A stretch of 64,000 bases of DNA. Origin: Rubripirellula tenax. Lineage in GTDB: Bacteria > Planctomycetota > Planctomycetia > Pirellulales > Pirellulaceae. The notes below the pieces were generated by a model. It did no database searches, was not told the origin of the DNA, and saw only the letters and a program-made list of their open reading frames with translations. Below, one piece after another: positions 17,560-27,793 of this stretch (the stretch's first letter is position 1; the number at the start of each line of letters is the position of its first letter). Location: contig NZ_SJPW01000007.1 in NCBI RefSeq assembly GCF_007860125.1, forward strand, positions 538,526-602,525, read 5' to 3'. Both the position numbers and the translations under genes were made by a program.

Positions 17560-20496
17560 CTAGTCTCGGTCCTTCCGCAGACCTTGCAACTGTTGTTGCA
17601 GGCGTTGGTCGGTGGGTCGCTGCAGGATCGCTCGTTGAAGATGCTTGGCTGCTTCGTCATGGCGTTTCGCTACGATCAATGCCGCCACCAATGCATCTCG
17701 ATATCGCCAGTTCGATGGCGACAATCGAACGGCAACATCCATCGCTTCAATCGCTTCTTCCGTACGTCCCTTGGCCATCGATATACGCGCGGACGCAAAC
17801 GCGATTTCGTCGTCGGCCATTGGGTCGCCCGCCGAGTCGACCGGCCGCGTCTGCAACAGTGCTTCCGCTCGATCGAGCATCGCTTGACGAAACTCCTCAG
17901 GAACTCGGCGGCTTTCCGCGGCAAAAAGAACTGCATCTAACCGATCAGGGATCGATCCTTGGATGGATTCGGGATCAGGAATCACGCGAATCAGCGGCCA
18001 CATCGCGTCGAATCGACTGGGGCGTAACGAAAGAAACCGATGAACGAAGGGCTCGATCGATTCCGGTCCGGGGAAGACAAAGCACCATCGTATCGCCCGA
18101 TCGATCACATCGGGATTGCCTGACTGTAACCGAACCAAATCCGTTGCCAGCTGCCTCGTCAAATCTGCATTGGGGCCATCCGATGGAGCACCCGCCGTCA
18201 CAAAGTCCGTGCGAATGATCGGGATTCGAATGAACGGATGCAACGGGCACCGAACCATCGCGTCGATCGCCAACTGCCGGGCAAGACGGATCTGGTCCAC
18301 GTCTTGGCCTTCTAACAATGCAACAGAATTACTGGCTCGATCGACGTCGACCTTTCCCAGGGTGATCATTCGACGAACGGAAAGCCGCGGGTCGTTTTTT
18401 ACATCGACCAGGGTTGCCAAATCAACTTGGTCGACGCCCGCTTTGGTAGTAACGGATTTGCCCGCATTTGCGGACGCGGATTCCTGTTCTTCAAGAATCG
18501 CAAGGCTGGTCAAAAAACCGATGTGCGGGGCAATGCGATCGTTGGTTAAACCGTTGGTCGCGATCGACTTGATCGCGATCAACTTGGTCGGGGAAAAGCC
18601 GGGTCGCAATCGTTTCAGCGCGCTGATGGAACCTTCATTGGCTTCATTCCGAAACCACTGCTGGACCTGATACGTCGTACGACTCTCATGCGCAAGGTTG
18701 GCGGCGTGGGACGTGGCCAGCGTCAACATCGTCCCCGCGGTCAAAGCAACAATAGCACTGAAAGTAACGGCAACCACGGCGGCCAGAAATCGCGTCGTAC
18801 CGGCGGTCGGTTGCGGACTCAATCCCGATTCATCAACTTCGGCCGCATCCGACATTTCCATGGATTTTGTTCGCATTGGCTTGTCGATCGTCCGAGGCGA
18901 TGAGTGAGCTTCCGAGCGATTTGTCGGTTTCGGAATCATCCCCAGGAACGCCCCCACCAACACGGAGGCGGTCAAATAGTTGGCAGGCAGCATTATCCCG
19001 AAATCGAAACAGCAAGCGACCAACTGTGAAACCATCACAAACCACCCCATGGCCGCAACAGCGACCAAGTGACTTCGTTGACGTGCCGCCATCTTCGACA
19101 AACTGCTAACCATCACCGTGATCGCCAAACCGATGATGACGATGATCCAGATTCCGCCTTCCACGAACCACTCAACGGGCATCGAATCGGCATGAACGTT
19201 GATTCGGATACCGGCGGACGTTCCTTGAAACGGAAGTGCCGCGTATTGATAAGTGCCGATGCCCGAACCGAAGGGCAGGTAGTGGACAGCAGCTCGCATC
19301 CCATCGACGATCAATTCGAGCCGCCCGACTTGTGAACCTTCCGATAGCGTGAAGATGGAATCGACGCGTTGCCCCACGGATCCGTCCAAACCCAAGTAAA
19401 CGAGAGCGAATCGGCCCAGGACCACCAAAACGATCACGGTCGCCACGATAGCCGGGCTAACCGACCGTTGGCGGCGAGCCAATTGCCAAGTAGCGATCGT
19501 GCCACCCGCCACCGCAGCCACCAGGGCGCCACGCGAGTGACTCGCCGCAATGGCAACCGTTTGGATGACCATTGCGGCCAAAACGATGATGGCAGGCCCA
19601 TCAAGGTTTTTCACTAGCGACGAGAGCGTGAAGACAATCCGCTCCCATTTGTTTGACGGTGGAATGACGTAAGTTGGGTCCACGGTGGCTCGCTTGTTTG
19701 ATTTCCGCACCGTCCACACGAACAGTCCCAGCGTCGCCGCAAGCGTCAAATTCAGATATCCGCCCGCGTTATTGCGGTTGATAAACGGCCCGAACGAAGA
19801 CTCGATCGCGTTGGCCGTCATGGACCACGAAGTCGCGCCGCTCGCAGGACCAATACGCGACGTGTTCAGCAGTCCGTATGTGGCAACACTGGTGCCTGCG
19901 ATAGCGACAATCACAAGCATAATCACCAATGATTGCTGATCGCGGACGGTCAGCATCAAAACCGTGATCACGACTGCTGACAGTGCATACGGAATCAACG
20001 AACGCTGGGTCGTCGAACGGCAAACCGTCGACGGATGTCGTTCAGGGTTGAAATCTTTGGTTGCCTCCGGATCGTTCTGAGTCGCTTCGATGCGGATCGA
20101 TTCAGGCACCCAATCCCGATAGGCAGCATCCGTTGCCGGCGAAACCCAACGGCCAAGCGACGACGGAAGAGTCTGTGTTTGGGCCCATCCGATGCCAAAA
20201 ACCGTTGCGGCAAGCATTGGAATCAACCACTGGATTCGCAGCGTGCCACGGACGCGGACAAACAGAAACGGTATCGACAGAATCGCCAGGACGACGACCG
20301 CCCAACAAGCGACCCACTGGCTCCACGGCAACACACCGCCGTAGTCCCAAACGATCGCAGCCGGAACCAATGCCGACGAACCAGCGATGCAGGATGCAAT
20401 CGTTTTTACGCCGCTGGCACCTGCCAATCGATGTAAACGTTGGGGTGATTGTTTTACCGCCCTTGCGATGCGTCGCAGCCATTTGGGTCGGTGCAT
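17560..20496 (-). CDS. O-antigen ligase/Wzy-like membrane protein with TPR tail
   Basis: 978 residues from ATG 20496; the open frame extends to 20625 but the added residues are not membrane-protein-like. The N-terminal half has about ten or more membrane helices and a Wzy/O-antigen ligase (PF04932-type) core with SFGPFINRNNAGGYLNLTLA, AASHSRGALVAAVAGG and HYLPFGSGIGTYQYAALPF. The C-terminal third (about 650-975) is soluble, ending in TPR-like repeats: KGRTEEAIEAMDVAVRLSPS and RHDEAAKHLQRAILQRPTD. It should polymerise or ligate lipid-linked repeat units in the periplasm. It is a clear paralog of the protein at 23666-26356 (shared FxNRNNA motif and TPR tail) and stands alone on the minus strand within the locus. 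Confidence 0.85.
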   Translation of the reverse strand: MHRPKWLRRIARAVKQSPQRLHRLAGASGVKTIASCIAGSSALVPAAIVWDYGGVLPWSQWVACWAVVVLAILSIPFLFVRVRGTLRIQWLIPMLAATVFGIGWAQTQTLPSSLGRWVSPATDAAYRDWVPESIRIEATQNDPEATKDFNPERHPSTVCRSTTQRSLIPYALSAVVITVLMLTVRDQQSLVIMLVIVAIAGTSVATYGLLNTSRIGPASGATSWSMTANAIESSFGPFINRNNAGGYLNLTLAATLGLFVWTVRKSNKRATVDPTYVIPPSNKWERIVFTLSSLVKNLDGPAIIVLAAMVIQTVAIAASHSRGALVAAVAGGTIATWQLARRQRSVSPAIVATVIVLVVLGRFALVYLGLDGSVGQRVDSIFTLSEGSQVGRLELIVDGMRAAVHYLPFGSGIGTYQYAALPFQGTSAGIRINVHADSMPVEWFVEGGIWIIVIIGLAITVMVSSLSKMAARQRSHLVAVAAMGWFVMVSQLVACCFDFGIMLPANYLTASVLVGAFLGMIPKPTNRSEAHSSPRTIDKPMRTKSMEMSDAAEVDESGLSPQPTAGTTRFLAAVVAVTFSAIVALTAGTMLTLATSHAANLAHESRTTYQVQQWFRNEANEGSISALKRLRPGFSPTKLIAIKSIATNGLTNDRIAPHIGFLTSLAILEEQESASANAGKSVTTKAGVDQVDLATLVDVKNDPRLSVRRMITLGKVDVDRASNSVALLEGQDVDQIRLARQLAIDAMVRCPLHPFIRIPIIRTDFVTAGAPSDGPNADLTRQLATDLVRLQSGNPDVIDRAIRWCFVFPGPESIEPFVHRFLSLRPSRFDAMWPLIRVIPDPESIQGSIPDRLDAVLFAAESRRVPEEFRQAMLDRAEALLQTRPVDSAGDPMADDEIAFASARISMAKGRTEEAIEAMDVAVRLSPSNWRYRDALVAALIVAKRHDEAAKHLQRAILQRPTDQRLQQQLQGLRKDRD

Positions 20497-20891
20497 GTTG
20501 GCGCGGACATAGAGTGGAGAATTGTTAGTGAACAGTTTTGATCGAGATTCGACGAGATGCAACAGGGCTTCCCCCCCACCAGTGGTTCGCTCCGTACAAC
20601 CAAGCGAATCGTCGGATCCGAGCATTGTTATGTTACGATCCTGACGAATCGTTCGATTTTTCCGATGCCGTCGCGGCCGACTCTACGATCGACACAGAAG
20701 GTCAATTGTCACGTCGGTGGCAAATGATCATCTTAGAAACGGCCCCGCGTTGGTATCGACGCACTGTTGCCTGAAAAATTCACCAAGCCGACGGCGTTCG
20801 CCGTAAGCGAGGGCCTGTCGATAGACATCTTTTGTGGGCAGCTCCCTCCTTTTCCACAGCCCTCTTTTCCCTAGCCCTCGTCACACGCCCC
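20497..20891. other. Divergent intergenic region between ligase-like and GT4 genes
   Basis: About 395 bases between the divergent starts. Open frames running into it from both genes have poor coding character. No recognisable RNA, repeat or clear promoter pair; promoters for both genes are expected here. Confidence 0.4.
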
Positions 20892-22136
20892 GTGTCTTCA
20901 AAACCGACGATCGCATTCCTGAACCGATGTTACTGGCCTGATTCCGAAGCGACGGGGCAATTGCTGACGGATCTCTGCATTGATTTGTCTGACCAGTTCG
21001 ACGTGCACGTCATCTGCGGAGCACCCAATTCGCCAACGACAGATGACTTTGTTCGCCAGGGGATCGAGGTCCGCGACGGAGTCACCATCCATCGTTTGCC
21101 GCACACCCGATTCGCCAAACGCGTCCCGGCGGGCCGCATTCTGAACTTGATTTCGTTCTCGCGTGCGGCGTCGAAGTACTTAAAAACGTCGAGTTTTCGG
21201 CCACAGGCGATCGTTTGTGAAACAGATCCTTTCCTGTTGCCGATCGTGGCGGCGACGTACACAACGAGAAGTCGGACGAAGCTGGTTTGCTATCTCCAAG
21301 ACATTTACCCGGATGTGGCCGAGGCGATTGGGAAAGTCCGATCGGGTTGGCTGACCAGTAAAATTCGCAGTCGGCTGCGGGTCGCCTATGAGCACGCCGA
21401 TCGGGTGGTGGTGCTTGGCGACTGCATGAAGCAAAGGCTTGCGAATTCGCCGTGGTCGATCGACGCCGAAAAAATGCGAGTCCTGCCGAATTGGTCTGAT
21501 TGCCAGTCCATTGAACCGGTCGACGCGTCGCAGAGCCAATTTCGTGTTCATCACGATTTGGTTGGCCAATTCGTCGTCATGCACAGCGGCAATATGGGGC
21601 TGACCCAGCGGTTGGATGTTTTGATCGACGCGACTCGACAACCTGATTGGCCAGCCGAAGCCGTATTGATGCTGATCGGTGACGGTGCCGCTCGCGAACA
21701 ACTGGAATCACAAGCCGCTTCCATTGGAAATCATCGCGTCCGTTTTCTTCCCTACCAACCTCGTCATTTGTTGGGCGAAAGTCTGTCAGCGGCCGACTTG
21801 CACGTGGTATCAATGCACCCCGAGATCACGGGATGTTTGTGCCCCAGCAAGCTTTACGGCATTTTGGCGGCGGGGCGGCCGGTGTTGGCGATCGCTGACG
21901 CAGCAACGGATCTGTGCGAAACGGTCAGCCGAAACGGACTCGGGTGGACCTGCCCTCCCAAAGCTGCGGATTCGATCGCCAAGGCGGTTTCACAGGCTGC
22001 CAAGAACCCCGCTGAATTGGCCGCCGCCGGACGCCGGGCCCGTCAAATCGCGTTGGACCGATTCGATCGCCCCGTCGTTACGCGACAATTCGGAGAACTG
22101 CTAAGCGAAGTGCTCGCGATCGAGTCGACACCATGA
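20892..22136 (+). CDS. GT4 glycosyltransferase (WbuB-like)
   Basis: 414 residues from GTG 20892, chosen because the protein then begins SSKPTIAFLNRCYWPDSEAT, the normal N-terminus of this family; the frame opens at 20832 but without family features. The GT-B fold shows HVICGAPNSPT, KLVCYLQDIYPDVAEAIGKV in the N-terminal half. VMHSGNMGLTQRLDVLIDA, VLMLIGDGAAREQLES and HPEITGCLCPSKLYGILAAGRPVLAI lie in the C-terminal donor-binding half. Such enzymes extend lipid-linked oligosaccharides in the cytoplasm. It overlaps the GDP-mannose dehydratase gene by 4 bases (ATGA), so the two are translationally coupled; this suggests, but does not prove, a GDP-sugar donor. Confidence 0.87.
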   Translation: MSSKPTIAFLNRCYWPDSEATGQLLTDLCIDLSDQFDVHVICGAPNSPTTDDFVRQGIEVRDGVTIHRLPHTRFAKRVPAGRILNLISFSRAASKYLKTSSFRPQAIVCETDPFLLPIVAATYTTRSRTKLVCYLQDIYPDVAEAIGKVRSGWLTSKIRSRLRVAYEHADRVVVLGDCMKQRLANSPWSIDAEKMRVLPNWSDCQSIEPVDASQSQFRVHHDLVGQFVVMHSGNMGLTQRLDVLIDATRQPDWPAEAVLMLIGDGAAREQLESQAASIGNHRVRFLPYQPRHLLGESLSAADLHVVSMHPEITGCLCPSKLYGILAAGRPVLAIADAATDLCETVSRNGLGWTCPPKAADSIAKAVSQAAKNPAELAAAGRRARQIALDRFDRPVVTRQFGELLSEVLAIESTP

Positions 22137-23131
22137 AATCAGCAATGATCACCGGTATCACTGGTCAAGACGGTTCGTATTTGGCAGAGCTGTTGCTTGC
22201 AAAAGGCTACACCGTTCACGGCTTCGTACGCCGCAATAGCTCGACGACGCGACTGCGTTTGGACCCGTTGTTTCGCGACAAAAAAGTCTATAACGAACGA
22301 TTGTTTTTGCACTATGCGGACTTAGACGATGCAACGACGATCCGCCGCGTGCTCAATAGAACCCAGCCGGACGAAATGTATCATTTGGCCGGTCAAAGTC
22401 ACGTCGGCGCCAGCTTTGATATCCCCGAATCGACGTGTCAGTTCACAGCAATGGGCACGTTGAAGCTGCTGGAAATCATTCGCGACTTGGTCAAAAAACC
22501 AAAGTTTTTGCACATCAGCAGCAGCGAGATCTTTGGTTGCCCGGACGAAAGTCCGCAAAACGAATGGACACCGATGCGGCCGGTTTCACCCTATGGTGTT
22601 GCCAAGGCGTTTGCCACTCAAATGACTCGGTTGTACCGCGAATCGTTCGGCTTATTTGCTGTGAATGTGATTTGTTACAACCACGAATCGCCTCGTCGGG
22701 GCGAGTCATTTGTAACCCGAAAGATCACCCGAACTGCCGCGGAAATTTCGCTTGGCATCGAGGATAAACTAAGAATGGGTTCGCTCGACGGGCGCCGCGA
22801 CTGGGGTTACGCCCCCGACTTCGTCGACGCGATGTGGCGGACGCTCCAGCAGGAAACGGCGGACGATTACGTATTGGCGACGGGGGTCACACACAGTGTC
22901 AAAGATTTCCTCGAAGCTGCGTTCCAATCCGTGGGGCTTGATTGGCGTGACCACTACCAATCAGACCCACGTTACATGCGACCAGCCGAGGTCACGAATC
23001 TGGTGGGAGACGCGACAAACGCACAGCGAAAACTCGGGTGGACGGCTACAACAAAGCTAGAGGGCATCGTTAAATCAATGGTGAAAAAGGATTTAGAGTT
23101 GGTCACAGAGTCGATCGCGAAGCAAAAGTGA
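22133..23131 (+). CDS. gmd: GDP-mannose 4,6-dehydratase
   Basis: 332 residues, extended SDR fold. The Rossmann motif GITGQDGSYLAELLLAKG is at the N-terminus. The active site has SSSEIFG followed by SPYGVAKAF (Tyr and Lys of YxxxK), and NHESPRRGESFVTRKITR is diagnostic of GMD. It converts GDP-D-mannose to GDP-4-keto-6-deoxy-D-mannose, the precursor of GDP-L-fucose, GDP-D-rhamnose and related sugars. No downstream reductase (Fcl/WcaG or Rmd) is visible in this window, so the final sugar cannot be named. It overlaps the upstream GT4 gene by 4 bases and supplies a nucleotide sugar to the EPS pathway. Length is slightly shorter than E. coli Gmd. Confidence 0.95.
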   Translation: MKSAMITGITGQDGSYLAELLLAKGYTVHGFVRRNSSTTRLRLDPLFRDKKVYNERLFLHYADLDDATTIRRVLNRTQPDEMYHLAGQSHVGASFDIPESTCQFTAMGTLKLLEIIRDLVKKPKFLHISSSEIFGCPDESPQNEWTPMRPVSPYGVAKAFATQMTRLYRESFGLFAVNVICYNHESPRRGESFVTRKITRTAAEISLGIEDKLRMGSLDGRRDWGYAPDFVDAMWRTLQQETADDYVLATGVTHSVKDFLEAAFQSVGLDWRDHYQSDPRYMRPAEVTNLVGDATNAQRKLGWTATTKLEGIVKSMVKKDLELVTESIAKQK

Positions 23132-23665
23132 TGGTTCTGATTGAATCGGTTGTTTCGTCTGTTCCGAACTGAATTTGCAAAGTCGCTGTTATGGACGGAG
23201 TGAAGTTTGCATCGTGATTATCAAGCGGTCATCCTACGCCTAGGAACTCCCATTTTTCGTAAGGGTGGATCAGGGATGACGCGAAGGAGCGGTTTGCCCC
23301 GAAGTTGAAAAGCAATCCAAAGGACGCCCCTCCTTAACGAACGCGGCTTGGCCAAGCCAGTTCCAGGTTAGCGTCTTCTTGTTCTTGCGATTTTCGATTT
23401 GTTCCACCTCGCAACCTTCAAGGTAAGTCCGTTCGACACCCGATTGCCTGCACCGGATCGCCGACGCTTGATGGCGGGTATTCGCCGTCGGACGACATTG
23501 CATTTCGAGGGACTCGTCCAACGGACACAAACCATGGGGTGACACATTTTAACGTCACCCAAGCGGACGAAGTCCGCGCCGTTCGACGGTGATGAAACTG
23601 ATGCTACGCTTACCCCCTCACCACATGCACCCCGCTTACCTCTTTTTGCAGCGTCGAACGACCGG
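23132..23665. other. Intergenic region upstream of a ligase-like gene
   Basis: About 530 bases. A perfect 14-bp palindrome lies at 23345-23358. The minus-strand frame 23270-23545 contains EVEQIENRKNKKTLTWNWLG, which could be a decayed gene remnant but matches no family I recognise. No RNA gene seen. Confidence 0.4.
23345..23358. repeat. 14-bp perfect palindrome
   Basis: GGCTTGGCCAAGCC reads identically on both strands, about 310 bases upstream of the ligase-like gene. It may be a regulator site or chance; there is no T-tract for a terminator. Confidence 0.5.
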
Positions 23666-26356
23666 ATGAATTCGCTACGCTTATTCGCGGCTTTCACCAC
23701 CGCCATCGCCGCATTCCTGTTGGCTCTGGTGCCGTTGGCGGTCGCATTGGACTTCGGTGGCGTACTTTGGTGGACCCAATACGTCGCCGGGTTGGCGGTC
23801 GTTTCGGCTTTCGTACTGGCTGTACCATCGGTTGCGAGTTGGTGGACTTATAACCGCCCCCGTCACGCCCTGGTGATGATTCCGTTGGTGGTATGGCTCG
23901 CCTATTCGTGGTTTCAAACTGTCGATCTTTGGCCGTCACTTGTGGGAATGCTAAGCCCGGGGTCTCAGACCGCTTACACGGATTGGCTGGAACCGGTCTT
24001 ACCCGCCAACACGTTGCCAACGGCGTTTTCAATATCGATCGCACCGGACGATACTTCACACGCTGTCGCCTTCTTAGCCATCATTGTGGTTTTGGCTTGG
24101 ACGTCGCTACGCGTCTTCAACAGCCGCGCCAGATTGATCGGCCTGCTCAGCGCCGTCGCCATCACCGGCGCCGTGATCTCGGTACTTGGCATCGTGTCAC
24201 TGACGCTTCCCGATTTGAAGTGGGTGAGGTTCTTTGACGAAGCCACCACTTCTCATTTCGCCACATTCGTCAATCGCAACAATGCGGCACTGACATTGAA
24301 CTTGGGGCTGGCGGCAAGTTTTGGATTGTTGGGATGGCGTCTGTCCGCATTGACCGGACAAGAAATCGACGGTGACGAATTCGAGTTCGGCGAATTGTTC
24401 GCGCTGGCGAGTGACCGCGATTCCATCATTGGCCTTGGTTGTGCAGTGCTTTGCGTCGCCGGTCTGCTGGTGTGCGGATCTCGTGGCGGACTGGGGGCCG
24501 CGGTACTTGCGACCACGATCTCATTCGGTTGGATGCGTCGGCGCAAAGGCGTGGCGACGGTCCCAGTAGCATTGGCTGTCTTTGCGATCGCGGTGGCCAT
24601 CTTGGTTGTTCCCCTGCAATTGAATCTGGAATCGATCAAACGCTTCGAACTTTTTTCCTCCCAAGCAAAAACACTGACCACGGACGGTCGATTTTCGCAC
24701 TGGCCCGAAGGCGTGGACGCAGGAATTGCTCACCTACCAGCCGGTTCGGGCTTGTCGACCTATGCCTATGCGTATCTGCCTCATCAAAATGAAATCCCCA
24801 AAAATTGGTGCATTCATGCGGACAACTTGTGGTTGGAACTGTTCGTCGAACAAGGCATCGTAGGTATCGGACTTGCACTCTTCATCTTTGCCGCTTTGAT
24901 TTGGTGCTTGTCAACCATTTCAGAAACGCATGATGCACTCGATCACGGCGTACGCATCATGGGATGGTACTGTTTATCGGCCGTCGCCTTCTCGCAGTGT
25001 TTTGATTTCGGATTGATCATTCCGGCGAATCTTATGATCTTCGTGATGTTAATGGCTGCGATGGTATCGCGGTCGGCGGAAGCAGAGGTGCTGATTCCCG
25101 ACTCGACCGCGCGTCCTTCACTTCTGTCCAGGATCATCAACGGCAATGCAACGGCGATGACCGCAGCGGTGGCTTCGCCTGTGATGGTATTGGCCGCCCT
25201 ACTGGCAGCGTTTGCATCGCTACCAAGACTGCATGATGACGCAGTGCTGTCGACTCGAATCCGCACAGCAAACATGCGAATGGCGGCCGGGCAAGGCGAC
25301 GCGGAACGCCTGAAGTCATTAAAAGAATCACTCGATTCAACGCCTGGTGAATCATTGGATGCGGCTTTGATCTTTTCGCCAGCGACTTTACCAGTCAGCC
25401 AACTGACGATGCAGGCACAACTCGAACATCGATTAGCGCGCTTCGATGAAGTTCGAACGAAGCAACCCGAAACGGCGAACGAGGCCAAAGAATTGTACTT
25501 GGTCACATCGCCAAACTATCGCCGCCTGGTCGGTCGCGACGCTTCGCAATACATCGACGGTTTGCCACCGGGGCTCGAACAGATAGAAGCCAAGTCGATC
25601 CCCGACGGATATCGAAAGGCCATCGAAGCGTATCAAGAAGCGCTCAAACGGTTGCCGCTCGACCCAGAAATTCGAGGCAAGTTGGTTGCGTTGGATTTCG
25701 CCATGACGCCTGCGGACAATCCATCGGACGGTTCATCGATCTCCGAGTCACTCCTTAAGCAACTCGGAATGCTTCATCGTGCTCATCCGTTCCAACTAAG
25801 AGACATCGCGGTCTTGGCGGCGCAAATCCGCTACAACGAAATCGCTGCCGACTTCTGGAATCAATCACTGGTACACTCGCCCCAATGGACCGCCCATGCG
25901 ATGAACTCGATCTTGCGATACAAGCAGGTCAACTTGTTGGATGCGTTGCCAGCCGACCCGAAAGTGATGCGGACGGCGGTCAACGAAATATTGATGCGCC
26001 AGTTCGAAGCATCGTACCCGCTTTTGGATGCGATGACAAAAGAACTGAAGTGCGAACAATGCGAAAGTATCGACGACAAATCGAAGTGCTTGCGATTGAC
26101 CGCTCTCGCGCTAATGAAGCTAAACCAGTTCGAGAAAGCAGCCGAGTATTTTGAAGAAGCCGTTTCCCTTGCGCCCAGCAATGCAACGTTCCGTTTGGAT
26201 CTAATTGCGGCTCTGCGAAAAACGGGGAACCGGCAGGCCGCTTTGCAACAGGCTCGGATGGGTCGTCAAATCGATAGCTCGGACGTGCGGTTCGACAACG
26301 TCATCAAACAAATGGCGCAGTTCGAACTTGAATCGACCAAAGCGGCGAAACCATAA
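23666..26356 (+). CDS. O-antigen ligase/Wzy-like membrane protein with TPR tail (second copy)
   Basis: 896 residues. Multiple membrane helices from residue 8 on, with Wzy-type motifs HFATFVNRNNAALTLNLGLAA, CGSRGGLGAAVLAT, and HLPAGSGLSTYAYAYLPHQN followed by HADNLWLELFVEQGIVG, the typical ligase loop. The soluble C-terminal part (about 520-890) has helical repeats and closes with TPRs: LNQFEKAAEYFEEAVSLAPS and KTGNRQAALQQARMGRQIDS. It also contains a Cys pair segment (KELKCEQCESIDDKSKC). Clear paralog of the protein at 17560-20496. Probably polymerises or transfers EPS repeat units on the periplasmic side. It begins the plus-strand run containing flippase, transferase and methyltransferase genes. 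Confidence 0.86.
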   Translation: MNSLRLFAAFTTAIAAFLLALVPLAVALDFGGVLWWTQYVAGLAVVSAFVLAVPSVASWWTYNRPRHALVMIPLVVWLAYSWFQTVDLWPSLVGMLSPGSQTAYTDWLEPVLPANTLPTAFSISIAPDDTSHAVAFLAIIVVLAWTSLRVFNSRARLIGLLSAVAITGAVISVLGIVSLTLPDLKWVRFFDEATTSHFATFVNRNNAALTLNLGLAASFGLLGWRLSALTGQEIDGDEFEFGELFALASDRDSIIGLGCAVLCVAGLLVCGSRGGLGAAVLATTISFGWMRRRKGVATVPVALAVFAIAVAILVVPLQLNLESIKRFELFSSQAKTLTTDGRFSHWPEGVDAGIAHLPAGSGLSTYAYAYLPHQNEIPKNWCIHADNLWLELFVEQGIVGIGLALFIFAALIWCLSTISETHDALDHGVRIMGWYCLSAVAFSQCFDFGLIIPANLMIFVMLMAAMVSRSAEAEVLIPDSTARPSLLSRIINGNATAMTAAVASPVMVLAALLAAFASLPRLHDDAVLSTRIRTANMRMAAGQGDAERLKSLKESLDSTPGESLDAALIFSPATLPVSQLTMQAQLEHRLARFDEVRTKQPETANEAKELYLVTSPNYRRLVGRDASQYIDGLPPGLEQIEAKSIPDGYRKAIEAYQEALKRLPLDPEIRGKLVALDFAMTPADNPSDGSSISESLLKQLGMLHRAHPFQLRDIAVLAAQIRYNEIAADFWNQSLVHSPQWTAHAMNSILRYKQVNLLDALPADPKVMRTAVNEILMRQFEASYPLLDAMTKELKCEQCESIDDKSKCLRLTALALMKLNQFEKAAEYFEEAVSLAPSNATFRLDLIAALRKTGNRQAALQQARMGRQIDSSDVRFDNVIKQMAQFELESTKAAKP

Positions 26357-26416
26357 CATCGTTTTCGAATTAAAAATCATGCCCCCGACGGTTTGCTTGC
26401 CGCTTATCGCCGCTAG

Positions 26417-27778
26417 ATGAATCTGATTGGTCGCATTGAAAACGTCGCCGCTATCGCATCATTGCGTCAGCGATTTCCGATACTTGGCCAAGCGTTTCGA
26501 AACAGCGGATGGATATTCGCGTGCGGCATTCTTTCGAACGCGACCGCGTTCGTTGCAAGTGTGCTCGTCGCCCGGCATCTGGGTGCGACGGAAATTGGCG
26601 CAATTGGCTTCGCCGCATCGATCATCGCGATCGTTCGCATTTTCGCCAGCCTCGGCTTGGACGAGGTTGCACTTCGCGAGATTTCCCAAGATCCTGGTTC
26701 ATCGGCAAGGATCATTCATTCGTGTTTGTTGATCCGCTTCGCATCGACGATACTTGTCCTTCCCGCCATCGCTGTCACCGCACTCGTCTTCACTCCGGAC
26801 GCCCTGCAGGGGCGGGTCTTCATCCTGCTCCTCCTGAGCATCGGCTTGATCGGTGTTCCGTTCTCATCGGCAAGCATCTTTTACGCCAGCCGACTTCGAG
26901 CCTCCGTACCACAGATAATCAATGCCAGCCTAGCCATCATCTATATGATCGCCGTCGCTTTGGGTGTCTACCTGCAATGGAGCGTGATCTACTTCGTTTC
27001 GGTCATCAGCATTCAACAGATTCTCAGTGGCTGGATTGTCTATCAGTTTTACCGATCCGAGATGCGACCAACGGAGAATTGGAAATCAGTACAACGGACC
27101 ACAAAGTCTTTGATTCGTGATTCGTGGCCGCAAACCCTTTCAGGGTTCGGAATTTTGGTTCAGGCATACAGCGATCAAATCATGCTGGGCGAAATGAGCG
27201 GCTTGGATTCCGTTGCGCAATACAGCATTTCGCTGAAAATGACGGGCGTACTTGCGTTCATGCCGCTGGCGATTTTAACAAGTTTTATGCCAAGCCTATC
27301 GAAACGATTTAAAGCGGATCGCGAACTGTTTTGGGTTGGATTCCATCAAGCCAACCGACTTGCATCAGTGGTGTGCCTCGCCTTAATCACGATTGTTTAC
27401 TTGGTTGGTGCAAAGCTTGTACTTGCAACGTTCGGAATCGAATACCTCGGCGCGTCGGCATTGTTCTTCGTCATGTCACTTCGAATTTGCTTGACTTCGA
27501 TTGGCGTCTTACGGAGTTCGTTCCTGGTCAACGCGAATATTTTACGGTACTCCCTGCTTACCGTGATTGCCGGAACGGTGCTAAACATTGTGCTGAATTT
27601 GCTTTGGATCCCCAACCATCACGAGTTCGGCGCCGTGTACGCATCACTGGTCTCGTTTTCCGTAACGACCATCGTGATCGACCTGTGCTTTTTGAAGACG
27701 CGCCAAGGCATGTTGATCGCTCTTCGCGGATGGCTTTTTCCTTTTCTAAATTACAAAAATCAATTTCTTCGTATCTAG
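26417..27778 (+). CDS. Wzx-type polysaccharide flippase
   Basis: 453 residues with about 12-14 predicted membrane helices, of the polysaccharide biosynthesis/MATE-like flippase superfamily. Typical segments are FRNSGWIFACGILSNATAF, FVASVLVARHLGATEIG and IGFAASIIAIVRIFASLGLD in the first bundle, PQTLSGFGILVQAYSDQIML in the middle, and VLNIVLNLLWIPNHHEFGA near the end. It should flip undecaprenyl-linked repeat units from cytoplasm to periplasm. Its neighbours, the Wzy-like protein upstream and methyltransferases and glycosyltransferases downstream, fit a Wzx/Wzy pathway. It is the only flippase recognised in the window. Confidence 0.92.
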   Translation: MNLIGRIENVAAIASLRQRFPILGQAFRNSGWIFACGILSNATAFVASVLVARHLGATEIGAIGFAASIIAIVRIFASLGLDEVALREISQDPGSSARIIHSCLLIRFASTILVLPAIAVTALVFTPDALQGRVFILLLLSIGLIGVPFSSASIFYASRLRASVPQIINASLAIIYMIAVALGVYLQWSVIYFVSVISIQQILSGWIVYQFYRSEMRPTENWKSVQRTTKSLIRDSWPQTLSGFGILVQAYSDQIMLGEMSGLDSVAQYSISLKMTGVLAFMPLAILTSFMPSLSKRFKADRELFWVGFHQANRLASVVCLALITIVYLVGAKLVLATFGIEYLGASALFFVMSLRICLTSIGVLRSSFLVNANILRYSLLTVIAGTVLNIVLNLLWIPNHHEFGAVYASLVSFSVTTIVIDLCFLKTRQGMLIALRGWLFPFLNYKNQFLRI

Positions 27779-27793
27779 CGATGGACGGATCTG